A DNA stretch of 64,000 nt, taken from contig NW_020312775.1 of the NCBI RefSeq assembly GCF_003265705.1, forward strand, positions 3,322,800-3,386,799, in the 5' to 3' direction. A program made the translations under genes and the position numbers. This DNA comes from Callorhinus ursinus. Taxonomy: Eukaryota > Chordata > Mammalia > Carnivora > Otariidae. Every line of letters begins with the position of its first letter. Positions within the stretch are counted from its first letter, which is position 1. The notes under the pieces are model-generated. The model saw nothing but the letters and a program-made list of their open reading frames with translations, did no database searches and was not told the origin of the DNA. Positions 1 through 10,699 of the stretch are shown one piece after another.

Positions 1-904
1 GTGTGTTTTCTCCCTGGAAGAATCATAATAGATCAGTCATGCATGATTTCTCCTTGTACAAAGCTTGTTGCCTTTTCTCTAATACATTCTTTGCTTAAGT
101 GTTTGATAATGGGACTAAACCACATTATTTGTCAAAGACTCAAGATAACTATGGTAATATGACAAAATGCCCAAATTTTCAAACTGTGCCTTATTTGACT
201 TATTGAAAGTAGTAAATATAGTCACTGAAATATATAAAGTTCATTCTTAGAATATGACTGTATAACAACAATGTCATAATATGGAAATGTTTGTTGTATA
301 TTCAGATGAGTATGTGTATGAATGTGGTGTTTTCTCCAGTGTGGAGGATGAGGTAAAGGAATAAAACTGGAGTCCTAAATCCCACACACACAAAAAAAAA
401 TCCCTGAAAAATAAATAAATGGATTGATTAAGAAGCTGGTGCTTTTAGATTTGACATTTTTGGGGGAATGACTTTTGATAAGATGAAGTGAAATACCAGC
501 TTTTAAAAATGCCAGGTTGAAAAAAAAAATGCCAGGTTGTTCCTTTCTAAATAGGTTTTTAAGTAAGCTTTTTTTTCTCTCACTTAGGAGAGGAAAAAAA
601 AAGTCAACCTTTTTGAACATAGTACATATGGTTGCCTTGGCAGCAAGCACAATAATAACATCTATAGCATCCATGTGAACCCTAATTATAGCATTATATT
701 AAACTAGCACATGTTAATTATTTAGTAAAGCACGTATATTCCTTACTATGGAGAATATTAGCTATTGATACCTGGTCTTTCAAATTAAACTGCCTACTTC
801 TTTACAAAAATAGTTTCATGACAAATAGCTAAGAATCCCAACAGCTTCTTTTATAATATTTCAAGAAAGAAAGCCAAGGCTGATGAGTTGGACAGTCTGT
901 TTAT
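1..904. other. AT-rich single-copy DNA, no gene seen
   Basis: I see no recognisable gene or repeat family here. There are short A-runs and a 99-codon open frame on the minus strand (375-674) whose codons are mostly low-complexity Phe/Lys/Ser, with no domain I recognise. Confidence 0.5.
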
Positions 905-1040
905 ATTATGTTCACTTTATCAATTATTTATTGAGTGTCAGTGATATGCTTATCTCAGTGGTAAAGGTTCTAATTTTTTTTTCATTATAAAACATGGTCT
1001 GTGCTCTAAAACAGCTTAAAGCACATTTAGGAGATAAGAC
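905..1040 (+). repeat. L2-like ancient LINE fragment
   Basis: The segment has the TTATTGAGTGTC...GTGCTCTAAAACAGCTTA layout. It resembles the eroded 3' region of mammalian L2 elements (TTATTGAGTGCCTACTATG...CTCATGGAGCTTA). It is heavily diverged and the family call is from memory. Confidence 0.35.
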
Positions 1041-1136
1041 TGCCATGTAGAAAAAGATTCAAGATTATCAATATTTAAAAATTTTCACATACATTATGTA
1101 AATAATTGTAATATATTCAGGTGTTGATTTGAATCA

Positions 1137-1872
1137 AGCATCATCACTGCATAACAAAATGCCACAAATGTAATGGCTTAAAACAACACAAATTTACTAG
1201 CTAGTAGTACTGTAAGTCAAAAGTAATGATGTAATGTATGGTGATTAACATAACATAATAAAATAAAATTTAAAAAAAGGTGAATGGTAGCTTAAGAAAT
1301 TCCAGACTAATTGTATGTAATTGTGTTTTTAACAAAAGGAATGCATATTTCCTAAAAAAAAAAAAAAAAAAGAAGAAAAGAAAAGTACAGGTAGGCTTAC
1401 GTGGTTTCTCTGTTTTTGGTCTCACAAGGCCAAAATGAAGGTATCAGTTAGCTTGGGCTGTTATCTGGAGACTCCAGTAAAGAATCTGCTTCAAATCTCA
1501 TTTATGTTGTTGTCTGAATTTAGCTCCTTGTGATTATAGGACAGAGGTCTCTGTTTCCTTGCTGGTTATCAATTGAAAACTGTTCTCGCCCCTAGATGTT
1601 GTCAACATTTTTTTTGGTTTCATCCAGCTTCAAGCCAGGAATGATACACCAAATCCCCTTGTGCTTTGATTCTCTGACTTCTGTGAAAATTCTCTGCTTC
1701 TAAAGGGTTTATCTGATTGGGTCAGGCCCACAGAGTTAATCTTATCTTAAAATTAATTGACTTGGAATTTGAATTACATCTGCAAAATCCATTCAGAAAA
1801 TAGATTAATGTTTGATTGAATAACCAGGGGACAGGAATCTTGGGTGTCCACATTTAGAATACTGCCTATTAC
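1137..1872. repeat. Ancient MaLR/MLT1-like LTR, split by a later insertion
   Basis: The left part (1137-1218) contains CATAACAAAATGCCACAAA followed by GGCTTAAAACAACACAAAT. The right part (about 1384-1872) contains GTTTCCTTGCTGG, GGGTCAGGCCCACAGAG, AATTACATCTGCAAAATCC and an end at CTGCCTATTACA. Together they match the order of a widespread ancient LTR-like repeat of mammals that I remember as MaLR/MLT1 class; the exact name is uncertain. The two halves align to the same element across the 1219-1380 insertion, so they are one element interrupted once. Confidence 0.55.
1219..1383 (+). mobile_element. Very short L1 3'-end insertion with extra 3' sequence
   Basis: Positions 1223-1277 match the last ~55 bp of the carnivore L1 3' UTR (TAATGATGTAATGTATGGTG, then GATTAACATAACATAATAAA), ending in an A-rich run. 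About 75 bp of non-L1 sequence and a second poly-A (around 1355-1383) follow. AAAAGTA occurs on both sides (1219-1225 and about 1380-1386) and could be the target-site duplication. The insertion cleanly interrupts the MaLR-like repeat. The double poly-A layout suggests 3' transduction. Confidence 0.6.
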
Positions 1873-2082
1873 ACTAAGGGACAGAGTGGGAATTATTGGA
1901 AAATCTCCAAGGATAAAATGGGCTTGTACTCATCTTTGAAAAACAGATACAATTTGAACATATGAAGAGGGACCAGGAATGTCATTCCAGGCAGGAGAAA
2001 CAGCATGAACTGAAGCAGAGAAATTTAGGAAATGAGTAGGTTTTGTACAGGAGAATGTTGGGTAGGCTCATGGACTATTCTA

Positions 2083-2250
2083 GAAGCATCATGATCTAGT
2101 AAAAAATGAACTTTATATCTGTGTGACTTGAACAAGTTGCTTTAACATGGTTAGTCTTAATTTGTTCACCAATAAAATGACAGTAATACTAGACTATAGA
2201 TCACAAGATTCTTAGAAGTGATTGGAAGTTATAGGTAAATAGATAAGGAG
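2083..2250 (+). repeat. MIR SINE fragment
   Basis: CTGTGTGACTTGAACAAGTT followed by AATTTGTTCACCAATAAAAT corresponds to the conserved core of MIR (TGTGTGACCTTGGGCAAGTT...CAGTTTCCTCATCTGTAAAA). The copy is diverged. Confidence 0.5.
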
Positions 2251-2754
2251 ATATAAATATAGAAAGAATATTTCTAGCTTCTGTTAATGCATACCAGGAC
2301 CACCACATTTTTTTATCACATGGAATTGCATTATTAATTCATATTCTGTTTATGAAATAATAAGATACATATGGTGGTTTTTGCCTCTTAGGTGTATATT
2401 TCACTTTGTATTTTGCATTTTTAAAATATCATCAGCCCAATATAATTCTATTACATCTCAGTAATTGGTGAGAATACTAAACTAAGTGAAATAAAAGATT
2501 TTAAGGGGTGGGAGAAGTACCACCTCTGCCTTGTTCTCTCTCCTGCACATCTATGGTTTACACATCTATGGTTTACTACTGATTATTATCATTTGAATAC
2601 AGATTTTCAAATCAGCTAATAGTCCTAAACAGTAGTATCAGGCTTTCCAAGGTTATGAGTAAAACTGTTATTTGGAACAGAATAAGAAATCTTCATTAGT
2701 TAAATATAAATTATATCTCAGTGATTTTTAATTTCTCTATATGGTCCATCAATA

Positions 2755-2875
2755 ATTTATTTGGGAAAAATGAATTGAATACCTACTATGTGTCAGGTCC
2801 CATGTTTGTGAATTATAAAGGTGAACATGACATGTTCTCTGTTCTAAAAGAACATATTCACCAGTGGGGTAATGT
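2755..2875 (+). repeat. L2-like fragment
   Basis: GAATACCTACTATGTGTCAG, AAAGGTGAACATGACATG and CACCAGTGGGG keep the order of a common L2 3'-region (CTACTATGTGCCAGGCAC...GTGAACAAGACA...TCTAGTGGGG). Old and diverged. Confidence 0.45.
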
Positions 2876-2999
2876 CTAGGAAAAAGTCCTGTTTTCCTTT
2901 ATTCTCACAGTACTACCACACTTGCAACATTTTTGACAAGTTTCTGGGCTTATTTGCGCACAGACCAATTCTCTTATACTAGCTGGGTATCTTACAATT

Positions 3000-3290
3000 C
3001 AATCCAGTTCTGACATTATCTACTTAGAATCATAGCTTGGTCTCTCTGGTGGCAAGATCCCATCCAGGAGCCCACCAAGAGTCACTTCATTTGAACAAAA
3101 GAAAACTGCTATCACCCAGGAAATTCCTAGGAAGTTAGCTCTGTGTCAGGAACCAGGGTCAAAGGCCAAATTCAAACAAAAGATGTTCCTAGTACTCTTG
3201 TCACTTAGAAAATCATAAAGGTTTTAGGAACTCTGTGCCAGGAACTAGGAACAGAGACCAAAATATATGTATGTCCTATTATTTCACAGG
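3000..3290 (+). repeat. ERVL-type LTR-like fragment, partly repeated
   Basis: GGAGCCCACCAAGAGTC, CACCCAGGAAATTCCTAGG and AGCTCTGTGTCAGGAACCAG are reminiscent of mammalian ERVL LTRs. The CTCTGTG(T/C)CAGGAAC block occurs twice (near 3139 and 3231), which suggests an internal duplication. The family name is not certain. Confidence 0.4.
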
Positions 3291-3468
3291 GAGATGTACA
3301 CGTATGCAAGTTACACACACACAGAATTAATTGTAACAGGCTTGATAGTTAATACATAGTATTAATATATATTAGGTATTTTTCTGATTTACATTCTGTT
3401 AAACTGTTTTGTGTGAGATCACGTTGAGGATCTATATGGTAAATAGACAAGTCTCTACTAGTTTATAC

Positions 3469-3585
3469 ATTTATTCATTCCACAAGCATTATTTCTTATT
3501 TTCCAGGCTGTGCCACATACTACTAAAGCCAAAATAAATAAGGCAGAGTCTCAACTCTCAAGGAGCTCACAGTCCAGAAAATGTA
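3469..3585 (+). repeat. L2-like fragment
   Basis: The order TTATTCATTCCACAAGCATT...AAATAAGGCAGAGTCTCAA...CTCAAGGAGCTCACAGTCCA matches the eroded L2 3' segment seen near 2.8 kb. Confidence 0.4.
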
Positions 3586-3638
3586 AAATATATTCCAAAG
3601 AATGTCATGTGGAAGTGATAGCTTTAAATTAGTGATCT

Positions 3639-4371
3639 TGGAGAGGTTGTGGAGAAAGAGGAACCCTTTTACATGGTTGGTGGGAATGCAAGTTGGTACA
3701 GCCACTTTGGAAAACAGTGTGGAGGTGCCTCAGAAAATTAAAAATAGAGCTACCCTATGACCCAGCAATTGCACTCCTGGGTATTTACCCCAAAGACACA
3801 GATGTAGTGAAAAGAAGGACCATATGCACCTCAATGTTCATAGCAGCAATGTCCACAATAGCCAAACTGTGGAAAGAGCCGAGATGCCCTTCAACAGATG
3901 AATAGATAAAGAAGATGTGGTCCATATATACAATGGAATATTACTCAGCCATCAGAAAGGATGAATACCCAACTTTTACCTCAACATGGATGGGACTGGA
4001 GGAGATTATGCTAACTGAAATAAGTCAATCAGAAAAAGTCAATTATCATATGGTTTCACTTACTTGTGGAACATAAGGAATAGCATGGAGGACATTAGGA
4101 GAAGGAAGGGAAAAATGAAGGGGGCTAAATCAGAGGGAGAGGTGAACCATGAGAGACTATGGACTCTGAGAAACAATTTGAGGGTTTTAGAGGGGAGGAG
4201 GGAGAGGGGATGGGTTAGCCCAGTGATGGGTATTAAGGAGGGCACGTACTGCATGGAGCACTGGGTGTTATATGAAAACAATGAATCATGGATCACTACA
4301 TCAAAAACTAATGATGTATGGTGACTAACATAATAAAATAAAATAAAATAAAATAAAATAAAATAAAAATC
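3639..4371 (+). mobile_element. 5'-truncated L1 (ORF2 C-terminus and 3' UTR)
   Basis: The insertion begins inside the ORF2 C-terminal region (GAGAGGTTGTGGAGAAAGAG). It continues through the conserved block around 3693-3905 (residues [18 protein letters not shown]), the 3' UTR, and a (TAAAA)n tail ending at about 4371. AGTGATCT flanks it on both sides (3631-3638 and 4372-4379), which fits an 8-bp target-site duplication. The ORF2 frame is interrupted by a TAG after residue STDE, so it codes for nothing functional. Confidence 0.88.
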
Positions 4372-4787
4372 AGTGATCTGTAACCCTCACGTAAGTGGGA
4401 TGCTCACAGTGTGTGGCCCTGCAAAACTAAAGTGAACACAAAATGATAATTCTTATACTTTAAAAACACAAAACTGAAATTATAGTAAATCTTTCACTGA
4501 CAGGAATATATATTAAACTTGAGCATATTTGCCAGAGCTCCTTTGGGTTAAATATGGCCCTTTCTATAGTGGCATTTTAAAATGCAAATGCCCCTGGAGA
4601 GTTAATCCATTAAATCAATATCACATTAGTGGCATTTTTCTCTGATAGAAGGAGCTCAGGGCAGCATGCAGATACAGAAGGTTGGCAATAAGGAGAGAGG
4701 GTACATCAAGAGATTTCAGAAAGTCCGTCTTTATACTTTTGCTGAGATCCTGAAGTTATATTTCTATCTCAACTAGAACACTTATTT

Positions 4788-5185
4788 TTTTAAGTTTTTA
4801 TTTATATTCCACTTAGTTAACATACTGTGTAATATTAGTTTTGGATGTACAATTTAGTGTTTCAACACTTACATACAACACCCAGTGCTCATCACAAGTT
4901 CCCTCCTTAATGCCCATAACCTATTTAATCCATTCTCCCACTTACCACCCCTCTGGTAACTATCAGTTTGTTCTCTATAGTTAAGAGTCTGTTTCTTGGT
5001 TTGCCTCTCTCTTTTTTTCCCCTATGACCATTTGTTTTGTTTCTTAAATTCCACATATGAGTGAAATCATACAGTATTTGTGTTTCTGACTGATTTATTT
5101 TGCTTAGAATAATACTTTCTAGCTCCATCCATGTCATTGCAAGTGACAAGATCTCATTCCTTTTTATGGTTAAGTAACATTCTAT

Positions 5186-5245
<60 letters not shown>

Positions 5246-5331
5246 TATATACCATCTCTTCTTTATCCATTCATCAGCTGATGAACATTTGGGCTCTGTC
5301 CATAATTTGGCTATTGTTGATAATGTTCCTA
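4788..5331 (-). mobile_element. 5'-truncated L1, minus strand, older subfamily
   Basis: Read on the minus strand this is an L1 ORF2 end plus 3' UTR: it contains the reverse complements of AGCACTGGGTGTTGTATG and of the ATATGTGGAATTTAAGAAAC block. The T-rich left end (4788) is the poly-A tail. Similar 11-14-bp direct repeats flank it (TAGAACACTTATTTT near 4774 and TAGAACTTATTTT near 5332), as expected for a target-site duplication. An AC microsatellite interrupts it. Confidence 0.82.
5189..5235. repeat. (AC)n microsatellite
   Basis: About 23 uninterrupted AC units, followed by an imperfect ATATACACACATATAT stretch, inside the minus-strand L1 fragment. Length polymorphism would be expected. Confidence 0.95.
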
Positions 5332-5345
5332 TAGAACTTATTTTA

Positions 5346-6711
5346 ACCTGGAGCATTTTACTAAGCAGCACTCTCAATTTCCTTTGCATATTTTTACTGT
5401 ACTTCTAAATCTACTTTTATAAAAGATATTTAATTTTGCCTTTTAAGTAGCAAAGTGGTCAATATAAATTTATGTAATAGTTTAGCTACAGTGCTTTCTT
5501 GCAGTTTGTAAATGAATTATAAATAAATACATGTTACTAATACTTTGAAAAATAACTCGAACAAAAAGATTTACTTCCATTTTAGGTCAGTGTACATATG
5601 GCCTTAGCAGTTAATGCCATTATGAAGAAATTTTCACAATGATTTCCAGTAAAAGATTGTAGAGATAAAGTCTTCTCATTGGCCTTGAATATACCATGTG
5701 CTTTTAAACTGTTCTTTCTTTGACTGGGGACATAGCTTATCTGTCATTAACTACACAAAAAGTACCTCTTACTTAATCTTTCTAGACTATTTATCATAGA
5801 ACCTAAATAAAATATATATGTATCCAGTGAATTTTGCTAAAGTGCTTTAACATAACTGCATAATGAAATAATAGTTTTCCTTCTTCTATAATTGGCTTCT
5901 ACAAATATTGTTTTTTTAAAACTTTCTCTTATATTTTCTCCTTATTTCCAAATAATTAATGAGATATTGCTTAAAAAAAAGCATTTCCATCTGATATGTC
6001 TATAGAGTAAATAATAATAATTTAGTCCTTGGAATATCAAAACAGAAAGTCATCAGGCACATTTCCTGATAACTGTAATAACAAGAGAGCTATTACAGTG
6101 GTCTGACTAGAGTATTTGAGTTTGGAAGCTCTTTCATAACAATTATGTTTCTGTTTTTGACCATGTCCATGTCTATGGGTAAGCTATTTAATATATTTTA
6201 AAAGGCATGATCTTAAAAGGCTTAATAATTATTTTTACATCAAAAGCAGGCATGGAAAACAGTTGACCTTAAAGAAAAAGTTGAGACCTAAAAACAGAAC
6301 TATAGAAGATGTAAATATTGCATATATACTTGCTTGTGATTTTGTATATGTAATATTTCTACATGTCAATTTTATTGTATTGTAACAAATGCTACATTAA
6401 AGTCTATAACTTATTGCTGCAATGTAATCACTTTAATATTCATCTAAGGTATAGGTACATGTAATTTGTCACATTATACATTTTATTACCATGGTTTTAA
6501 ATACTCATCCTTGAGAAAATATAATTTTAAAGTAGTTGAACACACTTTATTTAAAGTTTTGATGATCCCAGGGCAAAAAGGAGTGTAATGAGTGGAAGTA
6601 TAGAGGAACCAAGAGGGCTATTGAAGTTTTGGGGGTTTAGGTGACTGGAACACTATTCCCTCTACTTTTGCATATGTTTGGTATTTTCTAAAAAAAGCTA
6701 AACATAACTTT
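5346..6711. other. AT-rich single-copy DNA
   Basis: No gene or young repeat is visible. The end (about 6630-6711) is reminiscent of an ancient L1 3' UTR (TACTTTTGCATATGTTTGGTA) but too eroded to call. Confidence 0.5.
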
Positions 6712-6726
6712 AAAATATGATATTCT

Positions 6727-6913
6727 AGGGGCACCTGGGTGGCTCAGTTGGTTGAGTGGCTGCCTTTGGCTCAGGTCATGATCTCAGGGTCCTAGGATGG
6801 AGCCAGCATCAGGCTCCCTGCTCAGCAGGGAGTGTGTTTCTCCCTTTGCCCCTCTCCCCTGCTCATTTCCTCCTCCCCCCGCTCACTCAAATAAATAAAT
6901 AAAATCTTTTTTA
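6727..6913 (+). mobile_element. CAN-SINE (tRNA-Lys-derived)
   Basis: The element begins GGGGCACCTGGGTGGCTCAG, the tRNA-derived head with A and B box-like sequences, followed by CAGGTCATGATCTCAGGGTC, a CT-rich middle and an AATAAATAAATAAAATC tail. The target-site duplication is AAAATATGAT(A/G)TTCT at 6712-6726 and 6914-6928 (14 of 15 bases identical). Confidence 0.93.
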
Positions 6914-6928
6914 AAAATATGATGTTCT

Positions 6929-8014
6929 GTAACAACTATTTTTAAATGCTTAAAGTTTGAATATACTCATGAAGCTAACTGTATTTACAGCTGGTGATTT
7001 TTAAAACACAATTATTAAATCCCATGAGGAAACAAGCTTAAAAGGACTAGTGAAAGAATCTGAGTTAGTAAGTGTTGGAATTTGGTATGATAACTTCACA
7101 TACGTTATATGAAGTGGCTTCTGGAAATGAGCACATTTTAATTTCAATATCACAGAAGGAGGAAAAATAATCACTTCCAATGTTCTTCAGCTTAGCTCCC
7201 TATAAGTCAAATTAATGTTTTTCTTGGACCAAGGAACTGGGAAACCAACATGTCTTGACTTTCTAGTTCTGCTGGGTGTTGCAATGATTTCAAAGCCCTA
7301 GTTACTTATTCAAAACTTTGCTTTTGACCTCATATTTTATATACACAAGCAGCTTCTCAGTTCCAAAGTAAAATTTGTGAACTATCTGATAGATGAAAAC
7401 AACCTTACCAATAGAACTATAAACAGAGACAAAGAGAAATAGATAAGTACATGATTTCCATTTAGGTCTCAGTGCATCTGAAGCACATGAGGGAGAAAAA
7501 GTGAAAGAGCCTATCAAGTTCTCCATAGTCATTGGCAGACAGAAGAGCAGAACTGGCTTCATATTTTGGAATGTTAAGTTTATTTCTGAATATAGAATGG
7601 AATGTCTATAGGAAACTGGTGGCATATTCTTAGAGCAGGCATTAACATATTTTAGGAAAAAACTTGAAGTTTAAAGTTACTGCAGGGAAAATTCATTTAA
7701 AAAAATAGTGCCCCTTTGAATCTGTAATTTAAATATATTTTATAGGATTTTTTTCAAAGGTACATTTTTACTCTTTATTGAATCACACATGCAGAAAAGT
7801 ACATGGCATAATATTTTAATGCTGTTTGGTCTACATTCTAATCAAGAAGAGTAAACATTTAAAGAGATATATTGTATAAATGCAATTAAGTATAACAATA
7901 CCAGTCTCAGGTGAATTTGTTTCTCTTCTAAGTCTCTTTCACCATCCATTCTTTCCTCCCCTTTTCCATCCCTGTCCTGTCTCTCTTCCTTTTTTCCTCC
8001 CTTCTTTCCATTAG
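6929..8014. other. Single-copy DNA without recognised gene
   Basis: Nothing identifiable. A 107-codon minus-strand frame (7302-7625) shows no recognisable domain, and its first codons lie in AT-rich DNA. Confidence 0.5.
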
Positions 8015-8215
8015 CAGGTATGTTTGAAATCTTACGGTATGTCTGGCACCATACAAGGCATTAAAGATAAAGCAGAGAACAATATGGACATGTTTTATGA
8101 CCTCACAGATTTTCCAATCTGTTCAGAATGGCAGACAAATAAGAAGATAAAGTATGAAGAGGTAGCAGGGGAATCCATTATGCTATGAGAGCACATAGGA
8201 GGTGAATTTTCCCTT
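8015..8215 (+). repeat. L2-like fragment
   Basis: GTCTGGCACCATACAAGGCA, AAAGATAAAGCAGAGAACAA and CAAATAAGAAGATAAAGTA follow the order of a mammalian L2 3' segment (GCCAGGCACTGTGCTAGG...ACAAGACAGACAA...). Diverged. Confidence 0.42.
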
Positions 8216-8843
8216 TTTCTTGTCATTGATCTTATTTATTGAGCCCAAAGTGAACCCTTTTTCTTTAAATCTTGCACTCTGTATCATATTTACATATGCT
8301 TTTCTAACAATAATAGCTCAAAGCCTACTTCTCACTTCCTCATTTATACCAGGGGCTATAACTCCTACGTTATAGTTCAATTCCTTGGTACCTGGCACAG
8401 AAATATTTAATTTTCACTGGTTCCCTAAAAACCCAAGAAGAGTAGCACCTTTTCTTTTAAATCAACTAAGCCGCTAACATATAAGGAGCAGAATCTCTAG
8501 ATAACTATTGCTGAATCTCAAGTGGGTATTCTTAAATGAGAGTAGAGGATCTGTGGGCTTGTTTACTTTTGATTTCTACGTGTTGTCTTCTTTTTGACCT
8601 TCCTGGATAAAACTGATAAGTCATTCCTGACCATTTTTGCTGCATCATGGGTTATTAAAACTCTCTCTCATTTTCTCTCTCCTTTCATTTTCAAAATCAA
8701 CTTCACTCTAATGATCCAAATCTCTGTATATGTTGAATCTCACATGGAAAAACTTAAAACAATTATTCAAGATTACTTGGCATTTTAGGTCCCATAAAAA
8801 GGAATATACATATGATAGCTTTTCAATAAAATTTGTAGCTTCT

Positions 8844-9070
8844 GGGGCACCTTGGTGGCTTAGTCAGTTAAGCATTCGACTCTTGATTTAGGCTCAGGTC
8901 ATAATTTCAGGGTCATGAGATGGAGCCCCACATTGGGCTCCATGCTCAGCGGGGAGTCTGCTTGAGATTCTCTCTCTCTTCCTCTCCCTCTGCCCCTCCC
9001 CCTGCTCATAAGTACATGCTCTCTCTCTCTCAAATCAATCAATCAATCAATCAATCAATCTTTCAAAAAG
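8844..9070 (+). mobile_element. CAN-SINE
   Basis: The SINE head (GGGGCACCTTGGTGGCTTAG) and body are moderately diverged, with a CT-rich middle and a (TCAA)n tail at 9033-9060. The target-site duplication TTGTAGCTTCT is perfect: 8833-8843 and 9071-9081. Confidence 0.92.
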
Positions 9071-9244
9071 TTGTAGCTTCTACTTAATAGGTCATCTAAA
9101 TTCCGTTTTGAATTATAGAGTTTTATGTACCGTTCCTATTAATGCAGTTATCTATAGATCTGTAGTTGGAACATGAAAACATTGATAATGGAGATTATTT
9201 ACTTTAATTAAGAAATATAAATAATATTAGAAAGCATACTGAAT

Positions 9245-9430
9245 CACAAGTGAGAGGACTTAGATCCTAGTCCTGTTACAGCCACTTACTACTAAATTGG
9301 TTCAGTGTTCCCTGGGTTTTAGTTGTACTATCTTTAAGCAACAACAACAACGACAACAAAACTTGCATTGCCTATAAAAAACACACCTGTGCTGCCTATC
9401 TCACATGGCTGTTATGAGGTTCCAAAAATA
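9245..9430 (+). repeat. MIR-like fragment
   Basis: GATCCTAGTCCTGTTACAGC, CACTTACTA and TATCTCACATGGCTGTTATG correspond in order to MIR positions. A short CAA/CGA-repeat insert sits at 9341-9359. Confidence 0.4.
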
Positions 9431-9545
9431 TAAAAAAGACTTTTGGAATTGCTTTTAAAAACTATATAGCACAATACAAATATAAGATGAAATTTTTATT
9501 CTACTCTTAAACTTAGGCACTTGACTTTTTGTAACACAATTTTTT

Positions 9546-9746
9546 CTTAAGATTTATTTATTTATTTATCAGAGAGAGAAAGAGAGCAAAAGCAGGGGGA
9601 GTGGCAGGCAGAGGGAGAAACAGGCAGGGGGAGAAGTAGGCTCCCTGCTGAGCACTTAGCCCAATGCAGGACTCAATCCCAGGATCCTAGGATCATGACC
9701 TGAGCCGAAGGCAGACACTTAACCAACTGAGCCACCCAGGTGTCCC
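9546..9746 (-). mobile_element. CAN-SINE, minus strand
   Basis: This is the reverse complement of the carnivore SINE: TTTATTTATTTATC tail at the left, GGCTCCCTGCTGAGC, GGATCATGACCTGAGCC and the head CAACTGAGCCACCCAGGTG at the right. Imperfect flanking repeats TTTGTAACACAATTTTT (about 9528-9544) and TTTGTACACATTTTT (9747-9761) look like the target-site duplication. Confidence 0.92.
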
Positions 9747-9761
9747 TTTGTACACATTTTT

Positions 9762-10476
9762 GCTTTAAAGTCTGACAAATCAAACACTCACAAGATGGAG
9801 ATCATAGTCAATTCTAGGTCCCAAGCAAAATACTTCTTTTCATTAATTACAGTGCTATTTTTATTCAAGTCAGGATAACTGGTATTACTCTCCATGTGAA
9901 CTAAAGAAAAGTCAGTGCACATCCCTTTAGGGTGTCTTAACCCCATCCTGTGATCTTACACACTTCTCTTTGAATTTAACACATCTTGAATGAAACAAGC
10001 TTGAAATAGTATTTCTGACACCAGAGGTTTTAAAGAGAATGGTAAGATGGTTCATTTAAACATTCTGCTTTGTTATATGTACTACAGGAGAAAACAACTT
10101 AGTGAATTTGGCTTGCCAGTACTCTGGTTCTCAATCAAATCAAAGAGAATGAGGAAGCCATCCGCTGAATAAACAAAAAGATATGATAGTAGAGAATGGA
10201 AGCACTAGCACACAGTAGAAAGGAAGAGCCTTGGACTGGTAGGCCTTGATGCTAGTATTTGTTCTATTCCTCCTTGAGCTGAGACTCCCCAGGTCCCTAT
10301 TTCATAAACTGTAAATTTAGACACATGACGGAATGACCACATAATTCTGTAATATTGGTTTCTACCTTTGTTAAAAGTAAACAGGCCCCAGCAAGTGTTA
10401 GCCTTAGAAAATTCAACTCCAGTTAAGAAGAAATCTTGTTTGCTACCTACAAAGAAAATTTACATGGTCAGTCTTC
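9762..10476. other. Single-copy DNA with a possible MIR trace
   Basis: No gene seen. Around 10215-10370 the GAGCCTTGGACTGG...CAGGTCCCTATTTCATAAAC order weakly resembles MIR, not enough for a firm call. Confidence 0.4.
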
Positions 10477-10493
10477 TAAAAATTATTTGTGTG

Positions 10494-10690
10494 GGAGCAC
10501 CTGGGGGGCTCACTCAGTTAAGTTTCTGACTCTTGATTTTGACTCAGGTCATAATCTAGGGGTCATGAGATTGAGCCCCAAGTCAGTCTCTGCCCTCAGT
10601 GGGGATTCTGCTTGATAGTCTCTCTCTCCCTCATTCTGCCCCTCCCCCTTGCACTCGTGCTTTCTCTCTCTCTCTCTCAAAAATAAATAA
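10494..10690 (+). mobile_element. CAN-SINE immediately upstream of the HMGB1 retrocopy
   Basis: Head GGAGCACCTGGGGGGCTCAC, body with GGTCATGAGATTGAGCCCC, CT-rich middle, and a short CAAAAATAAATAAG tail. The sequence TAAAAATTATTTGTGTG precedes it (10477-10493). The matching copy lies 1.36 kb downstream, after the HMGB1 retrocopy (AAAAAATATTTGTGTG at 11849-11864). The retrocopy therefore probably landed in this SINE's A-rich tail. Confidence 0.9.
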
Positions 10691-10699
10691 GTAGATTAT

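Noticed and set aside
5189..5235. CRISPR-like or satellite array
   Set aside because: Simple AC dinucleotide run with no spacers.
6731..6800. tRNA gene
   Set aside because: The tRNA-like head belongs to the SINE family present in twelve copies; it lacks a complete cloverleaf.
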